The translations under genes and the position numbers were made by a program. DNA of 6,789 nucleotides. It comes from Candidatus Hydrogenedentota bacterium (GTDB lineage: Bacteria; Hydrogenedentota; Hydrogenedentia; Hydrogenedentales; SLHB01). The stretch lies in NCBI GenBank assembly GCA_003557825.1, contig PWNM01000532.1:1-6789 (forward strand). Reading direction: 5' to 3'. Below are positions 1 to 6,175 of this stretch, piece by piece; the first letter of the stretch is position 1; each line of letters begins with the position of its first letter. The notes under the pieces were generated by a model, which ran no database searches, was not told where the DNA came from, and was given only the letters and a program-made list of their open reading frames with translations.

Positions 1-843
1 TATCGCAATCCAGGAATCATGGACCAAGTCGAGATCGGGGCCATGCCTCCCGTCGAGGGCGATATCGCCCATTCCTTCGATCATATGCGGCAGGATGGCA
101 TTGCCGTGCATGCCGTGCCGGCCAGCGGGTTTGTCGTCGATGTGGACCGGCCCTGGCACATCATGGAAGCAAACTATGCCGCAGCGCAGCATTGGTTTGA
201 GACGTTGGAAAAGACGGTCATCGGCCAGGGGGCTTCGGTGGACGACGGAGCGGACATCGCCGCCGACGCCAAACTATACCTTGAACCGGGCGCACATATC
301 GGTAAAGGCTGCCATATTGGCGGCTCGGTGGCCCTTGGCGCAGGCAGTCAGGTCGTCCGGGGGGCCATTCTCCAGGGCGATACCTTCGTCGGAGCCCGGA
401 CCGAGTGTAAGGATTACTGTCTCATCAGCCCGGGTTCCGTCCTGGGATCGCGCTGTATTTTTGGCCACGGAGCCGAGTTTGACGGAGTAACTTTCGACAC
501 GGTCTATTTATGGCATTATTGCGAGATCGCCGGTCTCATGGGCAACAATGTCGATATCGGCGCGGCCACGGTTTGCGGCACGTTGCGCTTCGACAACGGC
601 GTGCGAATCCAAAATGTCCGCGGCCACAAGGAACGACCGGCCCGGTTCGGTTCGAGTACGTTCATTGGCGACTACTGCCGCACGGGCGTGAATGTCGTTT
701 TCATGCCCGGTATCAAGGTCGGCGCTTATTCCTGTATAGGAGCGGGGGCCATACTGTACGAGGATGTGCCCGAACGGACTTTGCTTATTCCAAAGCAAGA
801 GCACATACTCAAACCTTGGGGTCCCGAAAAATACGGTTGGTAG
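1..843 (+). CDS. GlmU-like sugar-1-phosphate nucleotidyltransferase/acyltransferase, 5'-truncated by the window edge
   Basis: This is the C-terminal part of a two-domain enzyme that would activate a sugar phosphate to a nucleotide sugar and acylate it, feeding cell-envelope glycan synthesis in the cytoplasm. The frame is open to base 1 with no stop, and the first ATG at 19 lacks a ribosome binding site, so the true start is probably off the left edge. Counting from that ATG, residues 1-55 look like the end of a nucleotidyltransferase domain (GFVVDVDRPWHIMEAN resembles the GlmU-type 'G-D/T-P-x-D-L-x-x-A-N' end). Residues 66-250 are hexapeptide repeats of a left-handed beta-helix (IGKGCHIGG, LGAGSQV, IGDYCRTGVN, PGIKVGAYSCIGAGA). 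H166 in the WHYCEIAG segment aligns by eye with the catalytic His of the GlmU acetyltransferase. The LRFDN...RGHKERPARFG insertion (189-211) resembles archaeal-type GlmU-like proteins. It ends in KPWGPEKYGW. The actual sugar and acyl donor are unknown; a monofunctional acyltransferase is less likely. Confidence 0.85.
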   Translation, partial: YRNPGIMDQVEIGAMPPVEGDIAHSFDHMRQDGIAVHAVPASGFVVDVDRPWHIMEANYAAAQHWFETLEKTVIGQGASVDDGADIAADAKLYLEPGAHIGKGCHIGGSVALGAGSQVVRGAILQGDTFVGARTECKDYCLISPGSVLGSRCIFGHGAEFDGVTFDTVYLWHYCEIAGLMGNNVDIGAATVCGTLRFDNGVRIQNVRGHKERPARFGSSTFIGDYCRTGVNVVFMPGIKVGAYSCIGAGAILYEDVPERTLLIPKQEHILKPWGPEKYGW

Positions 844-899
844 GCTCCGTTGCGGTGTGTTCTTGTCCCGCGTTGCGGGTGGCACGATGGGGGGAGCGC
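844..899. terminator. Possible bidirectional terminator between convergent genes
   Basis: The 56-base gap separates two convergent stop codons. It contains a 5-bp GC hairpin, CCCGC-GTT-GCGGG (867-879), and a possible outer stem, GCTCC (844-848) with GGAGC (893-897). There is no clear U-run on either side, so this is a weak call supported mainly by position. Confidence 0.25.
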
Positions 900-1664
900 C
901 TACGATGCCTCCCATGCCCGGCCCACATGGGCATCGATAAACACCCGGGCCAGGTCGGGATCGAAATGTTTCCCCCGTTCGCTTTCAATGTGTGCGACGG
1001 CCTCTTCATGGGTGCTGTGACCTTCACGATAATGGCGCGGGCTGGTCATGGCACAATAGACATCCAGGATCTTCATGGCCCGAGCCAGGAGGGGTATCTC
1101 GTCTTTCTCGAGTCCATCCGGATACCCTGTGCCGTCGTAACAGCAATGATGCCGGTGGATGATGGGCTCGACATCTTCGAATCCCTCGAGTTCGCGGATG
1201 ATTTCGGCTCCGAGGGCGGAATGACCCTGCAACAGGACCCACTCATCGTAGGTGAGGACCGATTTTTTGAGCAGCACATCGTTCGATATGCGCGTTTTGC
1301 CCAGATCATGGAGGTAGGCGCCCCGTTCCAGCGCCAGTCGGTCGGCCGGGTCAAGGCACAAGGCCTCCGCAAAACGTCCCGCATGTTCGACCATACGCTG
1401 CGTGCTGCCGGGGAGCATGTCTTCGCGGGCATCGAGGGCCATGGCGACGAGTCCCAAGAGCGTTTCGTTTCGGCATGCCTGTGTTAGGGCGAGCGAAACA
1501 GCTGCATCGAGTTGGGTTTGATCGGCGATCAGCGCCGCAGCTCCCGGAGGCAGCGTGCCACCCGGCATGCAGACTATGGCCTCGATGGGCTCATTCGCCG
1601 TTGTTTTCGATAGGGCTGATTCAACTGCTGATACGTCGCCAACAACCGCAATTCGTTTGATCAT
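900..1664 (-). CDS. HD-GYP-type HD-domain phosphohydrolase
   Basis: This encodes a 254-residue cytoplasmic HD-domain protein of the HD-GYP type, a family whose characterised members are metal-dependent phosphodiesterases for cyclic dinucleotides such as cyclic di-GMP. The start at 1664 is chosen because AAGGAGG lies 4 bases upstream (1669-1675); the longer in-frame ATG at 1718 has no such support. Residues 1-66 form a short alpha/beta-looking region (IKRIAVVGD) that I do not recognise; it could be a degenerate receiver. Residues 78-250 hold the HD core: H94, HDLGK at 119-123, GHSALGAEII with H148, HH at 172-173, DGTGYP at 177-182, and ILDVYCAMTSPRHYR with D201. The usual HHE triad reads HHC followed by another Cys (174-175), and the residue four before H94 is Arg rather than Glu, so a two-metal rather than three-metal centre is plausible. 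No transmembrane segment is seen. It is a single gene with its own probable promoter. Substrate and activity are not proven. Confidence 0.9.
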   Translation of the reverse strand: MIKRIAVVGDVSAVESALSKTTANEPIEAIVCMPGGTLPPGAAALIADQTQLDAAVSLALTQACRNETLLGLVAMALDAREDMLPGSTQRMVEHAGRFAEALCLDPADRLALERGAYLHDLGKTRISNDVLLKKSVLTYDEWVLLQGHSALGAEIIRELEGFEDVEPIIHRHHCCYDGTGYPDGLEKDEIPLLARAMKILDVYCAMTSPRHYREGHSTHEEAVAHIESERGKHFDPDLARVFIDAHVGRAWEAS

Positions 1665-1668
1665 AGCT

Positions 1669-1675
1669 CCTCCTT
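1669..1675 (-). promoter_or_regulatory. Strong ribosome binding site of the HD-GYP gene
   Basis: The minus strand reads AAGGAGG, separated by 4 bases from the ATG at 1664. This decides the start in favour of MIKRIAVVGD over the ATG 54 bases further upstream. Confidence 0.75.
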
Positions 1676-1689
1676 CTAGTGTCGCGGGC

Positions 1690-1718
1690 ATCTTAGCAAG
1701 ACGACAGGACGGGGGCAA
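1690..1718 (-). promoter_or_regulatory. Probable sigma70-type promoter of the HD-GYP gene
   Basis: On the minus strand a TTGCCC box (1713-1718) and a TAAGAT box (1690-1695) are separated by 17 bases, each matching the consensus at 4 of 6 positions. The predicted transcript would start about 20 bases before the ATG at 1664. The palindrome at 1731-1746 lies just upstream of the -35 box. Confidence 0.4.
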
Positions 1719-1730
1719 GTCGATAGTTGG

Positions 1731-1746
1731 TCTCCATTAATGGAGA
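1731..1746. promoter_or_regulatory. 16-bp perfect palindrome, candidate operator
   Basis: TCTCCATTAATGGAGA is a perfect inverted repeat, located 12 bases upstream of the putative -35 box of the HD-GYP gene. It could bind a dimeric transcription factor, or act as a second stem next to the 1745-1778 hairpin, with which it shares two bases. No binding protein is known from the window. Confidence 0.35.
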
Positions 1747-1778
1747 AACGGCGTTAGGAAGGTTCCTAACGCCGTTTC
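1745..1778 (-). terminator. Long perfect hairpin downstream of the RlpA-like gene
   Basis: GAAACGGCGTTAGGAA (1745-1760) and TTCCTAACGCCGTTTC (1763-1778) are perfect reverse complements around a central GG, giving about 15 bp of stem with a 4-base loop. It lies 25 bases after the stop codon of the minus-strand RlpA-like gene and before the HD-GYP promoter, the expected place for a terminator. A true run of U is missing after the stem on either strand, so it may instead be an RNA-stabilising or regulatory stem. Confidence 0.55.
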
Positions 1779-1803
1779 CAATCGCATATGGGAGGCCGGG
1801 CCG

Positions 1804-2163
1804 TTAATTCATGGACGCCCAGCCGACGTCTTTGCCAAGACTGTAAACCTCGACATTGATAAGACCCGCTTTCGGATCCAGCTCGCGCATGGCCGCTTTG
1901 CTCAGGTCGATGACCCGATCTCCCACATAGGGGCCACGATCGTTTAAGCGGGCGATGACGTACCTTCCGTTTTCCGCGACAACGAGATAATACGTGCCAA
2001 ATTCGCCGTCTAACATGGCGCACGTGAACTCATCGTCCCGGAAACGTTCCCCCGAGGCGGTAATGTGACTGCTGCTCGCCACCGTATAATAAGACGCTTC
2101 ACCCGCTACCACGGGTTGGAGCGGCTGTTGGGACAGCAGCATCAAGGCTACCACTTCAAGCAT
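1804..2163 (-). CDS. Small exported RlpA-like double-psi beta-barrel protein
   Basis: This 119-residue protein is a minimal RlpA-type domain; classical RlpA proteins are periplasmic lytic transglycosylases that cut glycan strands lacking stem peptides at the division septum. The start at 2163 is preferred because AAGGAGG (2175-2181) lies upstream and because the longer frame, to 2370, would overlap the next gene. Residues 1-20 are a short hydrophobic signal-like segment (MLEVVALMLLSQ...VVA) with no basic residue and no lipobox, ending before GEASYY. The barrel spans 21-109, with the signatures TASGERF (35-41), RLNDRGPYVGDRVIDLSKAAMREL (72-95, in parts) and VEVYSLG. There is no C-terminal SPOR domain, unlike the roughly 360-residue E. 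coli RlpA. Glu39 matches the conserved catalytic Glu, but the expected Asp is Arg42 and the expected His is Met50. It may therefore bind peptidoglycan rather than cleave it, or use a different mechanism. Family assignment is confident; activity is doubtful. Confidence 0.9.
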   Translation of the reverse strand: MLEVVALMLLSQQPLQPVVAGEASYYTVASSSHITASGERFRDDEFTCAMLDGEFGTYYLVVAENGRYVIARLNDRGPYVGDRVIDLSKAAMRELDPKAGLINVEVYSLGKDVGWASMN

Positions 2164-2174
2164 GGTCGTCTTTT

Positions 2175-2181
2175 CCTCCTT
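2175..2181 (-). promoter_or_regulatory. Ribosome binding site of the RlpA-like gene
   Basis: The minus strand reads AAGGAGG, 11 bases before the ATG at 2163. The spacing is slightly long, but the match is strong and decides the start. Confidence 0.6.
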
Positions 2182-2247
2182 TTGTGGATGCTGGAGTCCG
2201 GTCGTATTCCCAGATTCGCAGCCATCCCTTCTAAAGATGATCGGGCT

Positions 2248-2276
2248 ATGGTAACAAAATATGACCCATATTGCAA
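2248..2276 (-). promoter_or_regulatory. Probable promoter of the RlpA-like gene
   Basis: In the 149-base gap between the glycosidase-like gene and the RlpA-like gene, the minus strand has TTGCAA (2271-2276), a 17-base spacer and TACCAT (2248-2253), each matching the sigma70 consensus at 4 of 6 positions. The implied leader before the ATG at 2163 is about 75-80 bases. The rest of this gap shows no other clear structure and no strong terminator for the upstream gene. Confidence 0.35.
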
Positions 2277-2312
2277 TCCCGAATCCAGAAAAACCATGCC
2301 GGTGTTGTTTGT

Positions 2313-5279
2313 CTAAGATTCCCTGAAACGGAGCGTCCATCGGACGGGACCGCCGTGCTCGGTGGAGCATACAAGCCGTACGAGGTCCGTTTCTTCGGTC
2401 TCGACGACCGTAAAGCGTGCTTCGGCATCATCAGCGAGAACCTCAACCGGCTCCATGCCATTCGCCGCGATGATGATAGTCATCGGCTCGTCTTCGACAC
2501 AATGTGCGACGCCGGTTAGGGCTTGGGTGTCCGGATTCCACTCTACCTGATCCAGTTCAAGGTATCCTTGCATGATATGGCGATCTGTGCCCAAGACCTG
2601 GGGGCGGTCGAGTACGCGTCGCATCGAGAGCATCCGGGCTTCGTAGGGCCGCAAAGTTTGCCTGATCGAGCTGGAGCCGTCGAAAGCGCCCACGAGGTAG
2701 TCGTTCCAAAAATCGTACGCATAGTACCGTGCCTCGGGATCCAGGGCCAGTCCGCCATCGACATTCGCCGTTGCCATGGGCACATCGAGCCCCATTTCCT
2801 CGTCGCTCGCGTTATGCAAGGTAACCTGATGCCAATCGGGGCTTACAACATACTGGAAAACGCTAGGGAACCGCTGTTTGAAGGCATTTACCGGCCGCGC
2901 CGATTGGGGGGTGGTGTGATACGGAAAGGCGCGGCTGAGCGCATGCACCATTTCGGGGGTAAACCGGGCAAAACTGTTGCCCAAGAGGAATCGACCGCTG
3001 ACCACATAGGACATGGTGACAACGGCGCGCATGGCATCAACGCCCCCTGCGTCCTGCGCCCGAGCCAGGTTTTTCGAGTCCATATCATAGTTGATAATGA
3101 CCCGGTTTTTGTACCAACGCAGGCTTCCGCGGGCGACCATCTCAGGGGTCATCACATCCGTATCTCCCCAAATCCGTTCCGAATCGGTAACGCCGCGGCT
3201 GACATCGGAACCCCGGTTTAGATCACGTTCATGAACATAGGAATGGGGGCCCAGACCTTTCTTGGCCCATGCAAAAATATTCCGATATGCTTTGGCGCTG
3301 GTGCTATATGGATCGTAGAATCCGCCTTCATCATGCCAACCCGTATTGGGGTAGTCGTACATCAGCCCCTCGATACCCCCGCTACGCAGGTTATCGAAGA
3401 CGCCTTCGTAGTGTTTGAGGAAGCCGGGATGGGTGAAGTCGATGCGTCGATCCATGAGGTCGGGGTGGGTGTAATCGTCGTCATAGTCGGAGTCATCCAT
3501 CCGAAGCATCCATTCGGGAAAGGTTTCGGCAAAGTCCTTGGATGCCACGCCGGTCTGGACATACATCAAGGGCAAACCGCCCAGGTACCGCACTTCCGAA
3601 CCCCACTTGCGAGTGGTTTCGTAGGGTTCTTTCAGGTGACCGCCCTCGACGACGATGTTGTACGGATTCACTCCGCTGCCGTACATCTGCCACCGTTTGT
3701 CGTCCCACCAGCCCTGCTGATTGTTCACGCCATAGTTGTCCGGAACGAGCCGAATGGCCACCGGGCTATAACGAAGAAAACCGGACTCGACTACCCGCTG
3801 CATTTCGGCCACAGCTCCCGGCGAATCATTGATAGCCGGGCCGCCTCCGAAAGAAGGATGCTGGGCATACCAAAGGCAAACGGATGGAAACGTGTACATG
3901 GCCAGCTTGATTTCCTGGGCATCGCGTACCGCCAAGCCGTATTGCTCAAGAGCATCGAAGGGATCGGGCGTCATCACGTCCAGATAGAAGTAATCATGGG
4001 GCAAATAGGCCATACCCGGGTCGATCCGGCGTCCAACGGGATCTTCGGCATAGAGATGAACCGCCAACGTTTCGGGAGCCGCCCCGGTTTCGAGGGCAAT
4101 ATCGCCCCGCGCTAGGGGTTTCCGTTCATCTACCTCTCGGAGCCATACCTCGCTTAAGATGGCATTCGGACCTTCACTGCGCTGGATGCGCAGGCGGAGC
4201 TGGCCTGTTTCATACAGTTCCGGTTCGGGATAATAGCGAAACTCTTCGGGCCAGCCTCGGGTTACCATGGCCGGTACCGGCTGTGCCTCCGCCAAGACCA
4301 CTTCCGGCGTATCCGCTCCGCCATCGACCACGATATTCTGGGTACGAATGGGATTGGCGTCAAACCAAGTGAAGCCCAGTTCATAGGTTCGCGCAGGATC
4401 CAGGCCCTCGGCGCGCACGACCAGTTCATCGGGGTCAAAGGCAATACGGGTGAACTCATCCGGTATGGGTGCGGAAAAACGGAAGGGTTCCCCAATGTCG
4501 AGTATTAAACGAATCCCTTCGTCATCTTCAGCTTCCTCCTCTTCCCCCAGGTTGAGGTACAGGAGCGCTTCGGCCTCTGGTCCCACCGTTCCGGTAATCA
4601 GTTCTTTCCGGGTACGATATTCACCAATCTCGACCAGCTTTTCAAACTCGTCGTAGGTAAGCCCACCCATGACCATTGAGCGCCTGGCATCGCCGTCGCC
4701 GAAGGTCACCAACATGTTGTTCAAGGATCTTAGGTATTCCGAGATCACGATGCTGGTGTTCACGCCGCCGCCGCGACCATCGAGCATGGCGAAATTCTCG
4801 GACAATGCCTGTCCGGGAAATCCTGTCCCATCATCAATGACCGCAATACGCGTAAGCTGTAAGGGTTCCGCGTGCGTGTTTTCAACTCCTGCCCTTAGCG
4901 CCAGGGCGTCCGTGCCGGGCATAAAGGCGGCCTGAAACAGGAGGGCTGGGGCATCGGCGGTTGTACTGGTAATGGTAAGCCACTCCCCTGCCAACGGCCC
5001 GAGTTCCTTTGTGCTGATGCTCCAATGGTGTTTTCGTCCAGGGTCATTGGATGCATAGTCGTTGCAGGACACAACGGCTTGATGCAGATAAATCTCGCCT
5101 GTTCGGCTGTTTATCACATCATAATGGCCCTTGTCCAAATCGAATTGCAGGGCGACCTGCTCGTTTTGAAGTATGGCGGTGTTCCCATCTTGGTAGATGG
5201 CCGGCGAATCGGCATATGCCGCGCCCGCGACTCCCGTCAGGATGGCGATGGCGATTGCATTTGAGATCAAGGCTTGCAT
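2313..5279 (-). CDS. Exported multidomain glycoside-hydrolase-like protein (alpha-galactosidase/GH36-like TIM barrel)
   Basis: This 988-residue protein is probably secreted to the periplasm or outside, to act on glycans. Residues 1-23 are a signal peptide ending AYA before DSPAIY. The start at 5279 has GGGAG 8 bases upstream; starts at 5285, 5312 or 5318 are possible, and the last two add a basic KHNNR segment that suits a signal peptide. Residues 25-270 look like an N-terminal beta-sandwich of the kind preceding clan GH-D barrels. Residues 272-385 resemble an inserted carbohydrate-binding beta-sandwich (GLDPARTYELGFTWFDAN). About 455-770 should be the TIM barrel. D642 in GLMYDYPNTGW is the best candidate nucleophile, and D706 or D708 in IWGDTDVM the candidate acid/base. 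After 800, a C-terminal beta-sandwich region ends the protein. Acidic stretches occur at 246-254 and 595-602. It is the last gene of the cluster with the SDR and the dehydratase. The family is inferred from motif layout; GH31-like or catalytically inactive alternatives remain, and the substrate is unknown. Confidence 0.85.
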   Translation of the reverse strand: MQALISNAIAIAILTGVAGAAYADSPAIYQDGNTAILQNEQVALQFDLDKGHYDVINSRTGEIYLHQAVVSCNDYASNDPGRKHHWSISTKELGPLAGEWLTITSTTADAPALLFQAAFMPGTDALALRAGVENTHAEPLQLTRIAVIDDGTGFPGQALSENFAMLDGRGGGVNTSIVISEYLRSLNNMLVTFGDGDARRSMVMGGLTYDEFEKLVEIGEYRTRKELITGTVGPEAEALLYLNLGEEEEAEDDEGIRLILDIGEPFRFSAPIPDEFTRIAFDPDELVVRAEGLDPARTYELGFTWFDANPIRTQNIVVDGGADTPEVVLAEAQPVPAMVTRGWPEEFRYYPEPELYETGQLRLRIQRSEGPNAILSEVWLREVDERKPLARGDIALETGAAPETLAVHLYAEDPVGRRIDPGMAYLPHDYFYLDVMTPDPFDALEQYGLAVRDAQEIKLAMYTFPSVCLWYAQHPSFGGGPAINDSPGAVAEMQRVVESGFLRYSPVAIRLVPDNYGVNNQQGWWDDKRWQMYGSGVNPYNIVVEGGHLKEPYETTRKWGSEVRYLGGLPLMYVQTGVASKDFAETFPEWMLRMDDSDYDDDYTHPDLMDRRIDFTHPGFLKHYEGVFDNLRSGGIEGLMYDYPNTGWHDEGGFYDPYSTSAKAYRNIFAWAKKGLGPHSYVHERDLNRGSDVSRGVTDSERIWGDTDVMTPEMVARGSLRWYKNRVIINYDMDSKNLARAQDAGGVDAMRAVVTMSYVVSGRFLLGNSFARFTPEMVHALSRAFPYHTTPQSARPVNAFKQRFPSVFQYVVSPDWHQVTLHNASDEEMGLDVPMATANVDGGLALDPEARYYAYDFWNDYLVGAFDGSSSIRQTLRPYEARMLSMRRVLDRPQVLGTDRHIMQGYLELDQVEWNPDTQALTGVAHCVEDEPMTIIIAANGMEPVEVLADDAEARFTVVETEETDLVRLVCSTEHGGPVRWTLRFRES

Positions 5280-5287
5280 TGTCATGT

Positions 5288-5292
5288 CTCCC
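5288..5292 (-). promoter_or_regulatory. Ribosome binding site supporting the start of the exported glycosidase-like protein
   Basis: The minus strand reads GGGAG, 8 bases before the ATG at 5279 and only 2 before the ATG at 5285. It favours 5279, although the positively charged leader encoded from 5312 argues for a longer signal peptide. A small 4-bp hairpin, CGCC-AGAA-GGCG on the minus strand (5329-5340), lies between this site and the end of the SDR gene. Confidence 0.45.
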
Positions 5293-5341
5293 ATTCTATT
5301 GTTGTGTTTCATTGTCATATGCGTGTGGCGCCTTCTGGCGT

Positions 5342-6148
5342 TCAACCTACGCCGAAGGACCGATCTTCCATTAAAGCGCTGCGGCCTCCATCCATTAGAA
5401 TGGTATTGCCCGTAATGAACCCGGCATGGGGACTGGCCAAAAATGCGCAGAGTCCGCCCACTTCCTCCACAGAGCCGATTCGGCCAACCGGGTGAATGGA
5501 CTCTACTCGGCGGCGTTCGGCCTGCGGATCGGGGAAGGAGTCGAACCAAGGAGCCGTGGCTTCGGTCTCAATGTATCCCGGAGCAATGCCGACCACCCGG
5601 CAACGGGGCGCCCACTCGAGGGCTAACGATTGTACAAGAGCAACCAAGCCGGCCTTTGCCACGTTGTAGGGGAAACAGCCGGGCATGGTGGCATAGGCAT
5701 GATTTGAGGTCATGATTAAGGCCACTGGGTTCGCCCCCTGCTCCAACAGGAATTTGGCCTGTTTCATCAACAACCAATGCCCCCGAAGATTGAGGGCATC
5801 GTTATAGTCCCAGTCCTTTTCCGTGCACCCATCGACCCCCTTGAAGACATTGATACCGGCGTTCGATACAAGAATGTCCAATCCATCAAAGGCCTTGCTC
5901 GCTGCCATTACCAGACTCTCGATATCGGTCGAGACGGTAACATCGGATTGGATGTAGATTGCTTTCCGCCCCCAGGCCGTTGCATGTTCGACAAATCGTT
6001 GAGCGGCTGGGTCCTCACTGGAACGACGACCGCATCCGATCACATCGCAGCCGGCTTCCGTAAAAACGCGGGCGATTCCTGCGCCGAGACCGCTGGTCAC
6101 CCCGGTTATAAGGGCTCGTTTTCCTGATAAATCGATGGACAGCGCCAT
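5342..6148 (-). CDS. Classical short-chain dehydrogenase/reductase (SDR)
   Basis: This 268-residue cytoplasmic oxidoreductase is a classical SDR with an NAD(P)-binding Rossmann fold, likely oxidising a sugar, sugar lactone or sugar acid given its neighbours. The coenzyme motif is TGVTSGLG (15-22), NAG is at 96-98, and the catalytic tetrad is complete: N120, S148, Y161 and K165 (YNVAK). APGYIETE (189-196) and the C-terminal GNTILMDGG (247-255) are typical of sugar and gluconate/KduD-like dehydrogenases. Arg41-Arg42 at the end of beta strand 2 may favour NADP, but this is tentative. The length is normal. AAGGA (6158-6162) lies 9 bases before the ATG. The gene sits 27 bases after the dehydratase stop and 62 bases before the glycosidase-like start, so one transcript is likely. 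Substrate options include galactose, fucose or 2-keto-3-deoxygluconate type compounds; the sequence alone cannot decide. Confidence 0.93.
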   Translation of the reverse strand: MALSIDLSGKRALITGVTSGLGAGIARVFTEAGCDVIGCGRRSSEDPAAQRFVEHATAWGRKAIYIQSDVTVSTDIESLVMAASKAFDGLDILVSNAGINVFKGVDGCTEKDWDYNDALNLRGHWLLMKQAKFLLEQGANPVALIMTSNHAYATMPGCFPYNVAKAGLVALVQSLALEWAPRCRVVGIAPGYIETEATAPWFDSFPDPQAERRRVESIHPVGRIGSVEEVGGLCAFLASPHAGFITGNTILMDGGRSALMEDRSFGVG

Positions 6149-6175
6149 GATTCCCGATCCTTTTGTTTTACTGGG

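Noticed and set aside
508..915. 135-residue minus-strand open frame
   Set aside because: Antisense to the hexapeptide-repeat region; no domain seen.
510..1487. 325-residue plus-strand open frame
   Set aside because: It overlaps the acyltransferase in another frame and runs antisense to the HD-GYP gene; both overlapped genes have family motifs, this one does not.
2280..2312. Terminator after the glycosidase-like gene
   Set aside because: Only a 3-bp ACC/GGT stem before a short T-run is present on the minus strand, too weak to support a call.
2164..2370. N-terminal extension of the RlpA-like protein to an ATG at 2370
   Set aside because: It would overlap the glycosidase-like gene by 58 bases and would bury the signal-like segment behind about 69 residues. 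The ATG at 2163 has a good upstream AAGGAGG.
2523..3221. 232-residue plus-strand open frame
   Set aside because: Antisense to the same large gene, with no domain motifs or convincing ribosome binding site.
3231..4115. 294-residue open frame on the plus strand
   Set aside because: It lies wholly antisense inside the exported glycosidase-like gene, whose frame has clear domain motifs. It has no recognisable domain and is a shadow of codon bias.
5280..5549. N-terminal extension of the glycosidase-like protein to 5549
   Set aside because: The extension lies in another frame over the end of the SDR gene, is Arg-rich and lacks a domain; the signal peptide is encoded downstream.
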